Assembly: GCA_044360285.1 (NCBI GenBank)
Contig: JBIKKP010000043.1
Span: 1 to 10,193, forward strand
DNA: 10,193 nucleotides
DNA from: UBA2645 sp044360285
Lineage (GTDB): Bacteria > Pseudomonadota > Alphaproteobacteria > Rickettsiales > UBA1997
Direction of reading: 5' to 3'
How positions within the stretch are numbered: the stretch's first letter is position 1; the number at the start of each line of letters is the position of its first letter. Below the pieces are notes generated by a model. It did no database searches and had not been told where the DNA came from. It saw nothing but the letters and a program-made list of their open reading frames with translations. Below are positions 5,448 through 10,193 of the stretch, piece after piece. The position numbers were made by a program, and so were the translations under genes.

Positions 5448-6206
5448 TTAACAAAAACCCATCAACTTCTGCAACGCCAACTGCGAACTCAAAAACCACG
5501 AGTTTGAATCTCTTCTCAGAAAACGGCGATTAAAAACTATCGCTAAACCTTGCATTTCCTCGTCAAACTCGTCGTTCAAATTAAGCACGCGATAGCCAAA
5601 TTTCTGCAAATCTTGCTTAATTTTTTTCAGATAAACCGATTTATCTTTCGGCGCAAAAAGCTGCTCATCCGCCTGCCCCTCCAACGAAAACTGCGGAAAA
5701 ATTCCTACATAATTTTTTGCCAAAAATTCCCAATCAAAAAGGTGTGAGGGGTCTTGTTTGCGATTGAGCAAACCATTTTCGCTAAAGTAAGCAATATCGG
5801 AATGGCCAACAATGTTGCGTGCATCGATTTGATATTTCGCCGCCAGATATTTGCATAAAACCACGCCAGCGGCCATTTGCGCCTCTTCAAATTTTTTCTC
5901 AAATGGCGCTTTATTGATAAATTCAATGCCAATTGAACTTTTATTTAAGCCGCTGCAGCCGCGCCAAAAGCTGACTCCGGCGTGGTAAGCTATATCTTTT
6001 TCATCAATAAGTTGGAAAATTTCTCCCTTCTCATCAATCAAAAAATGTGCACTGACTTTATGCTCTACAAACTGCGCTATTGCATGCTCCACGCTATTTG
6101 CCTCAACATGATGCAAAACCAAAAGATCGATTTTTCTTGGCGTTAAAACCGCATCGAAAAATTCCTTAAATTTTCTGCTTGAATTCACTTCCATAAATTT
6201 TGACAA
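5448..6206 (-). CDS. N-acetylmuramoyl-L-alanine amidase (Amidase_2) with C-terminal peptidoglycan-binding-like domain
   Basis: Zinc amidase of the AmpD/AmiD family, cleaving the bond between (anhydro)muramic acid and the peptide stem. The amidase domain spans about residues 25-165 and shows VLHH (H32/H33, first zinc ligand), VSAHFLID, IAYHAGVSFWRG, SIGIEF (E95, matching the family glutamate), VGHSDIA (H135, second ligand) and RKQDPSHLFDW (K150 and D152, third ligand region). The C-terminal about 70 residues (YLKKIKQDLQKFGYRV to FNRRFLRRD to LALQKL) resemble a PG_binding_1 domain, as in related alphaproteobacterial amidases. No signal peptide or lipobox is visible, pointing to a cytoplasmic role in muropeptide recycling unless exported another way. 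The first codon used here is TTG (6206); ATG at 6194 would give 248 residues, and neither has a strong Shine-Dalgarno. The gene is divergent from maeB and its 3' side faces the repeat cluster after comF. Confidence 0.92.
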   Translation of the reverse strand: MSKFMEVNSSRKFKEFFDAVLTPRKIDLLVLHHVEANSVEHAIAQFVEHKVSAHFLIDEKGEIFQLIDEKDIAYHAGVSFWRGCSGLNKSSIGIEFINKAPFEKKFEEAQMAAGVVLCKYLAAKYQIDARNIVGHSDIAYFSENGLLNRKQDPSHLFDWEFLAKNYVGIFPQFSLEGQADEQLFAPKDKSVYLKKIKQDLQKFGYRVLNLNDEFDEEMQGLAIVFNRRFLRRDSNSWFLSSQLALQKLMGFC

Positions 6207-6227
6207 GTAAGTTCTTAAAAATAGTTT
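6200..6227 (+). promoter_or_regulatory. Possible -35 element for maeB
   Basis: A perfect TTGACA lies at 6200-6205, reading toward maeB and overlapping the start of the divergent amidase gene. The best-spaced -10 candidate (TAGTTT, 6222-6227, 16-bp spacer) is weak; TATTCT at 6244-6249 is a better hexamer but too far from this -35. A small hairpin (GCTGC TTCAC GCAGC, 6251-6265) lies in the presumed leader. Low confidence. Confidence 0.25.
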
Positions 6228-6290
6228 TCGGCCACCAATTGGCTATTCTGGCTGCTTCACGCAGCATTTACTCTAAAACAAAACAATTCC

Positions 6291-8576
6291 ATGCCTAAAA
6301 AAGATACAGCAAAAAACGTTGCAACAAAAACTTCAAAAGAACTTGAGGCGCTACAGTTTCATACCCAAGGCCAGCCCGGAAAGGTTGGTATGCATGCCAC
6401 CAAGCCTCTAAACACTCAGCGTGAACTTGCTTTAGCTTATTCACCTGGCGTTGCCATTCCTTGTTTAGAAATCGCTAAAAATCCTGACGCTGCTTATGAC
6501 TACACCTCAAAAGGAAATTATGTTGCAGTAATTTCAAATGGCACTGCAGTTCTTGGCCTTGGCAACCTTGGCGCCATCGCCGGCAAACCAGTAATGGAAG
6601 GAAAATCAGTTTTGTTCAAACGCTTCGCCGACATTGACTCTGTTGATATCGAAGTTGCCACTGAAGACGCGCAAGAATTCATCAACGCCGTAAAATATCT
6701 TGGGCCAACTTGGGGCGGCATCAACCTTGAAGACATCAAGGCGCCAGAATGTTTCATCATCGAAAGCAAACTTCGTGAAATCATGGATATTCCAGTTTTT
6801 CACGATGATCAGCACGGAACCGCAATCGTTTCTGCTGCCGGCATTATCAATGCTTTGCACATTTCTGGTAAAAAATTCAAAGATCTAAAAGTTGTCGTAA
6901 ATGGCGCCGGAGCCGCTGGAATAGCTTGTTTAGAACTTCTAAAAGCAATGGGATTGCCGCATAACAATGCAATTTTATGCGACACAAAAGGCACAATCTA
7001 CAAAGGCAGAACTGATGGCATGAACCAATGGAAATCTGCCCACGCCGTTGAAACCAAAGCTCGCACTTTGGCTGAGGCAATGGCCGGTGCCGATGTTTTC
7101 CTTGGTCTTTCTGTTAAAGGTGCAGTCACCAAAGAAATGGTAAAATCGATGGCAAAAAATCCGGTGATTTTTGCCATGGCCAATCCAGATCCAGAAATCA
7201 CGCCAGAAGAAGTTCACTCGGTGCGCGACGACGCAATTGTTGCAACTGGCCGCTCGGACTATGAAAACCAAGTCAATAACGTGATGGGTTTTCCTTATAT
7301 TTTCCGTGGTGCACTTGATGTTCGCGCTTCAACCATCAACGAAGAAATGAAGATCGCTGCAGCTCATGCAATTGCTGATTTGGCCCGTCAACACGTTCCA
7401 GATGAAGTAATCAAAGCTTATGGCGGCCGTGAATTAAAATTTGGTCCGCACTATATTATTCCAACTCCTTTCGATGCGCGCCTAATTCAGGTTGTGCCGC
7501 TTGCCGTTGCAAAAGCTGCGGTTGAAAGCGGAGTTGCAAAAAAACCAATTAAAGATTGGGAAGCTTACAGAAAAGAACTTCAGGCACGTCGTGACCCTAC
7601 AGTTAACAGCCTTGGCATGATTTTTGAAAAACTCGAAAAAAATCCAAAAAAAGTAATTTTTGCTGAAGGCGAACAACCAGAAATCATCCGGGTTGCTGCA
7701 ATGTGGCGCGACAATGGCTATGGAAAACCAGTGCTTGTTGGTAAAGAAAAAACCATTCTCGAAAATATGGCTGAAGCAAGCGTCGATCCAAAAGGCATCG
7801 AAATTTACAATGCTTCAATCTCTGACGAAAATTCTAAATTCACTGATCACCTCTATAAAAAATTGCAGCGCAACGGTGTTCTGCGCTCAGACTGCGCACG
7901 CATGATTCGCAACGATCGCAACGTGTTTGCTGCTTCAATGCTTGATTGTGGACATGGCGATGCATTGGTGACCGGCCTTACTCGCGGCTATCGCAAATCG
8001 CTGACTGACGTGTGGCAAGTTTTGAAAAACAAAAAAGATAAAATTGTTCTTGGTATTTCGATGGTCATTTCCAAAGGCCGCACAATTTTTATCGCCGACA
8101 CCGCTTGCTCAGAACTTTCTTCCTCTGATCATCTAGCAAAAATCGCTATTCAAACTGCGAAAAAAGTTCGCAATATGGGCTATGAACCACGCGTGGCATT
8201 TTTGTCTTTTTCGAATTTTGGTTCGGCTTTAAAGACGGAATCTGAGCGCATGAAACATGCCGTAGAAATTCTCGATGCAATGAAAGTTGATTTCGAATAT
8301 GATGGCGAAATGACTGCTGACGTGGCGCTAAACATGGACAAAATGTCGAAATATCCGTTCTGCCGCTTGAGCGCTCCTGCCAACATTTTGATTTGCCCTG
8401 GCTTGCACTCAGCTTCAATTGCAACTAAGCTTTTGGAAGAAGTCGGCAATTGCACAGTGATTGGACCAATCCTTGATGGCTTCGAAAAATCAGTGCAAAT
8501 TGTCACTATGCGTTCGTCAATTAATGACATTCTCAACATGACAGCGATTGCTGCGGTTGGGTCGTCGGCAAAATAA
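6291..8576 (+). CDS. maeB: NADP-dependent malic enzyme MaeB with C-terminal phosphotransacetylase-like domain
   Basis: Cytoplasmic enzyme that oxidatively decarboxylates malate to pyruvate, supplying NADPH and feeding acetyl-CoA synthesis from C4 acids. The 761-residue length is typical of the hybrid MaeB type. The malic domain has LAYSPGVAIPC (about 48-58), VISNGTAVLGLGNLGAIAG (80-98) with FKRFADIDSVDIEV (about 109-122), and HDDQHGTAIV (171-180). The nucleotide-binding domain has NGAGAAGIACLELL (204-217), then FAMANPDPEITPEEV and ATGRSDYENQVNN. From about residue 430 a phosphotransacetylase-like domain follows (RRDPTVNSLG, KKVIFAEGEQPEIIR); in this family it is catalytically silent for acetyl transfer and serves allosteric or oligomeric roles. 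The cofactor is inferred from domain architecture only. The ATG start gives a normal N-terminus, though no clear Shine-Dalgarno is seen. An unrecognised ORF follows 8 nt after the stop. Confidence 0.97.
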   Translation: MPKKDTAKNVATKTSKELEALQFHTQGQPGKVGMHATKPLNTQRELALAYSPGVAIPCLEIAKNPDAAYDYTSKGNYVAVISNGTAVLGLGNLGAIAGKPVMEGKSVLFKRFADIDSVDIEVATEDAQEFINAVKYLGPTWGGINLEDIKAPECFIIESKLREIMDIPVFHDDQHGTAIVSAAGIINALHISGKKFKDLKVVVNGAGAAGIACLELLKAMGLPHNNAILCDTKGTIYKGRTDGMNQWKSAHAVETKARTLAEAMAGADVFLGLSVKGAVTKEMVKSMAKNPVIFAMANPDPEITPEEVHSVRDDAIVATGRSDYENQVNNVMGFPYIFRGALDVRASTINEEMKIAAAHAIADLARQHVPDEVIKAYGGRELKFGPHYIIPTPFDARLIQVVPLAVAKAAVESGVAKKPIKDWEAYRKELQARRDPTVNSLGMIFEKLEKNPKKVIFAEGEQPEIIRVAAMWRDNGYGKPVLVGKEKTILENMAEASVDPKGIEIYNASISDENSKFTDHLYKKLQRNGVLRSDCARMIRNDRNVFAASMLDCGHGDALVTGLTRGYRKSLTDVWQVLKNKKDKIVLGISMVISKGRTIFIADTACSELSSSDHLAKIAIQTAKKVRNMGYEPRVAFLSFSNFGSALKTESERMKHAVEILDAMKVDFEYDGEMTADVALNMDKMSKYPFCRLSAPANILICPGLHSASIATKLLEEVGNCTVIGPILDGFEKSVQIVTMRSSINDILNMTAIAAVGSSAK

Positions 8577-8584
8577 GTTAACTT

Positions 8585-9001
8585 ATGTCAGTAAACGAAG
8601 GTCCAAGCAGTTTTGATATTATGAACCGAATGGAAGCTGGACGTGGTAGTAACCCAGGAGCCTCTCATGGCCTCACAGCCGGAGGAGGTTCTGGAATGTT
8701 TCCTGTTGGAGAACAAGCAATCGATATTTCTTTTGGTAGCGTTGATGCAATTCTTACTACTGCCAACATGGACTCAATAGCACCAGCGCTGAACGCTGGC
8801 GGTGGAGCTTTTGGCCAAACCATCACAAATCAAATTGAAGGCATGATTGATCAACACGGCGTTGGACACGCAAAAGGTGAACAAGGCTTAAAATTAGAAT
8901 CACTTGGACAAAGCGACAGAGTAGCTCCACCAAATGTTCAAGGAGACTTGCAAATAAAATCTGTTGGTGTCAGAGGTGGCACTGGTGGCCAGGAGATGTA
9001 G
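8585..9001 (+). CDS. Hypothetical Gly-rich protein, 138 aa
   Basis: I do not recognise this protein. It is rich in glycine and also in Asn, Gln and Ser, has no cysteine, no signal peptide and no membrane segment, and contains a short segment that may be ordered or amphipathic (about 44-65, AIDISFGSVDAILTTANMDS). Gly-rich patches lie at about 18-42, 70-78 and 125-136. It is probably translated: the ORF starts 8 nt after the maeB stop on the same strand and ends directly against the start codon of the DUF1674 gene, whose strong Shine-Dalgarno (AGGAG) lies within its last codons. The start codon itself lacks a clear Shine-Dalgarno, so coupling to maeB or a slightly later start (ATG codons at 8621 and 8630) is possible. 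The composition would fit a disordered or secreted protein, but no function can be assigned. Confidence 0.65.
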   Translation: MSVNEGPSSFDIMNRMEAGRGSNPGASHGLTAGGGSGMFPVGEQAIDISFGSVDAILTTANMDSIAPALNAGGGAFGQTITNQIEGMIDQHGVGHAKGEQGLKLESLGQSDRVAPPNVQGDLQIKSVGVRGGTGGQEM

Positions 9002-9181
9002 ATGAGCAAAAATTGTAAAAATTCTTCCTGCGCTTGCGCGCCAGAAAATCCTGACGTAAAAAAAGATCACGAGAAAAAATCAGAAGAAAAAGCCGCAGAA
9101 AATTTAGTGGAAAAAAAAGAAGAACTCGACCCCACCCACTTTGGCGATTGGCAGATTAATTGCCGGGCGATTGATTTTTAG
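9002..9181 (+). CDS. DUF1674 / SDHAF4-family small protein
   Basis: A 59-residue protein. The C-terminus DPTHFGDWQINCRAIDF matches the conserved DPTRYGDWE-x(3)-R-x-x-DF ending of the DUF1674 family, whose mitochondrial member (SDHAF4/Sdh8) is a chaperone for the flavinated SdhA subunit during succinate dehydrogenase assembly. The N-terminal part is a charged, probably disordered stretch rich in Lys and Glu, preceded by a Cys cluster (C5, C10, C12). Start support is strong: AGGAG at 8991-8995 is 6 nt before the ATG, and the ATG immediately follows the TAG of the preceding ORF. A role in succinate dehydrogenase maturation is inferred from family; sdh genes are not in the window. The element C hairpin with T-run begins about 43 nt after the stop. 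Confidence 0.88.
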   Translation: MSKNCKNSSCACAPENPDVKKDHEKKSEEKAAENLVEKKEELDPTHFGDWQINCRAIDF

Positions 9182-9223
9182 AAATACAAGTCATCTCGCA
9201 TCAAATTCATTATCCCACACATC

Positions 9224-9309
9224 CGTCATCCTTGAATCGCTTGCGATTCAAGGATCTTTTTTTGTTCAACATAAAGAGATCCTCGAGGCCTGTGGCCTCA
9301 AGGATGACG
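9224..9309. repeat. Dispersed palindromic element, copy 2 (element C)
   Basis: An 86-bp element with perfect 12-bp terminal inverted repeats (CGTCATCCTTGA at 9224-9235, TCAAGGATGACG at 9298-9309) and two internal hairpins: left CCTTGAATCGC/GCGATTCAAGG (9230-9253) and right CCTCGAGGCC/GGCCTCAAGG around TGT (9281-9303). It has the same architecture and largely the same sequence as the copy at 5344-5436, including an upstream CACATCC flank. The centre differs and is shorter and T-rich. It lies between two convergent genes. Confidence 0.87.
9230..9263 (+). terminator. Probable intrinsic terminator formed by the repeat's left hairpin
   Basis: An uninterrupted stem CCTTGAATCG/CGATTCAAGG with a CTTG tetraloop is followed after ATC by seven T's (9257-9263). 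This fits a rho-independent terminator for the maeB to DUF1674 transcript. The corresponding hairpin in element B (5350-5374) lacks the T-run. On the other strand, the right hairpin is followed by ATCTCTTTAT, at best a weak terminator for the ankyrin gene. Confidence 0.65.
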
Positions 9310-9319
9310 AGTATGGTTT

Positions 9320-10192
9320 TTAATTATTCGGCGAAGTAAGTTTAAACTTACGCACAGCTGGTGCAGTTGGCGCTGGAGCCACAGGCTCAGCTACGACAGG
9401 CGCAGCAACTTTTGGATTTTCAACAACAGGCGCCGCCACTGTTTTTGGGGCAACAACTTCTTGCACTGGCGCAACAACTGCAGGCAATTTTAACTCTGGC
9501 TTCGCTTCAACTTTCGGCGCTGCAAATTTGAATTTTGGTTTCTTAACCACTTCAGCTACAGGTTTATTTTCCGCCGCCTTCACTTCTGATCTTTCGTTGC
9601 CAAGAATCAACTCAACCACCGGTTTTTCCTCTTCTTTTGCCTTACTAAATTTATAGCGCTTCGCTGGATTTATTGGTTCTAGTGGCTTTTCAACCAAGTT
9701 AGTTTCAGTGATTGGTTTTGGTTGTTTGGCAAGATCTTCTGCTGGTTTTTGCACTTCAAAAACTTCGCTTTGCTTGTCTTGCGCTGCGTTATCTGACTTG
9801 AAAATAAATTTAATTTTTTTGTCGATTTTATTGATCAGAGATTTCACACCGCTGCCAATTGCGCCAAGCTCTGCTTCAGCAACGCCATCTGAATTTTCTA
9901 ACTGAGAAATTAGCGGCTCTGATTTAATTACTTTATCAAGATAGGCATTGATGAGGTCTTGCAGCTCTTGATTTTCTTGGTTGCGCGCAATCTCAGAAGC
10001 GCTGTTTAGCTGATTTTTCAACAAAGAAAAATTCATCAATTTGATAAAATTATACTTTTCAAACATTACACCTAAGCAAGCGCTGCAGCTGGAAGTTGCA
10101 GCATGAATTATTGCCGATTCACCAACGACATTTGTTTGATTTAGCTGTGCACCATTGCTGATAAGAAAATCAACAATTTGTGCGTTGCCAGC
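9320..10192 (-). CDS. Ankyrin-repeat protein with Lys/Pro/Ala-rich C-terminal tail (5' end outside window)
   Basis: The reading frame stays open to the window edge, giving at least 290 residues; an internal ATG at 10066 is unlikely to be the real start because the upstream codons encode ankyrin sequence. Seen: GNAQIVDFLISNGAQLNQTN (end of one repeat), GESAIIHAATS with a following helix (next repeat), and a cap-like third repeat containing NSASEIARNQENQELQDLINAYL. Ankyrin repeats mediate protein-protein contacts and are common in effectors of host-associated alphaproteobacteria. After about 100 residues the protein becomes low-complexity and charged, then strongly Pro/Ala/Val-rich (VAAPVVAEPVAPAPTAP), with a short basic-aromatic motif repeated three times (KRYKFSK, KPKFKFAAP, VRKFKLTSP). 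No membrane segment is visible in the part seen. Function and secretion are unknown. It converges on the DUF1674 gene, with element C between them. Confidence 0.8.
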   Translation of the reverse strand, partial: AGNAQIVDFLISNGAQLNQTNVVGESAIIHAATSSCSACLGVMFEKYNFIKLMNFSLLKNQLNSASEIARNQENQELQDLINAYLDKVIKSEPLISQLENSDGVAEAELGAIGSGVKSLINKIDKKIKFIFKSDNAAQDKQSEVFEVQKPAEDLAKQPKPITETNLVEKPLEPINPAKRYKFSKAKEEEKPVVELILGNERSEVKAAENKPVAEVVKKPKFKFAAPKVEAKPELKLPAVVAPVQEVVAPKTVAAPVVENPKVAAPVVAEPVAPAPTAPAVRKFKLTSPNN

Positions 10193-10193
10193 C

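Noticed and set aside
6235..6242. CCAATTGG palindrome as an operator between the amidase gene and maeB
   Set aside because: Eight bases of palindrome in AT-rich sequence is expected by chance, and no second copy or matching regulator was seen.
6804..7271. Several minus-strand ORFs inside maeB
   Set aside because: All lie antisense to a full-length, well-conserved maeB and show no recognisable protein features.
9141..9323. Plus-strand 60-codon ORF over the DUF1674 3' end and element C
   Set aside because: It is out of frame with the DUF1674 gene and consists largely of repeat sequence.

Overview
The window looks like a chromosomal stretch of a moderately AT-rich alphaproteobacterium, possibly a host-associated one (Rickettsiales- or Holosporales-like). 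The evidence is: a homologue of mitochondrial NDUFAF5 divergent from comF, a tiny DUF1674/SDHAF4-type protein, a MaeB-type malic enzyme with a fused phosphotransacetylase-like domain, an initiator tRNA with an A29:U41 pair, a tRNA-Ala(TGC) that is not inside an rRNA operon, and an ankyrin-repeat protein at the right edge. The taxonomic call is inference from gene content, since no database search was possible.

Left part (1-2302, all + strand): uppP (undecaprenyl-diphosphatase) is followed, with a one-base TAATG overlap, by an intact 381-codon ORF encoding only the C-terminal third of DnaE (HhH region, clamp-binding motif QMSLF, OB fold, C-terminal domain). It has no polymerase or PHP domain. 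This is the strangest gene arrangement in the window: a split dnaE, a relic after rearrangement, or an assembly join. Then come two tRNA genes, initiator tRNA-fMet(CAT) and tRNA-Ala(TGC), separated by 70 nt that hold a small palindromic repeat.

Middle (2332-6206): miaB and an NDUFAF5-like methyltransferase/hydroxylase gene form a two-gene minus-strand unit. The methyltransferase start overlaps the start of the divergent comF head to head, with no intergenic space. Between comF and a cytoplasmic-type N-acetylmuramoyl-L-alanine amidase gene (minus strand) is a 247-bp gap filled by two different palindromic REP/REPIN-like elements.

Right part (6291-10193): maeB, an unrecognised Gly-rich 138-aa ORF and a 59-aa DUF1674/SDHAF4 homologue (9002-9181) are closely packed on the + strand. 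They end in a second copy of the 5344-5436 repeat, whose left hairpin is followed by seven T's and so looks like an intrinsic terminator. Converging from the right is the 3' part of an ankyrin-repeat gene with a long Lys/Pro/Ala/Val-rich tail; its 5' end lies outside the window.

Functionally the window is mainly housekeeping: cell-wall lipid recycling and peptidoglycan hydrolysis (uppP, amidase), tRNA and tRNA modification (miaB), respiratory-complex assembly (NDUFAF5-like, SDHAF4-like) and C4/pyruvate metabolism (maeB). I see no CRISPR array, no transposase and no evident defence system. The items most worth a second look are the orphan DnaE C-terminus, the palindromic repeat families, the unrecognised Gly-rich ORF and the ankyrin protein.
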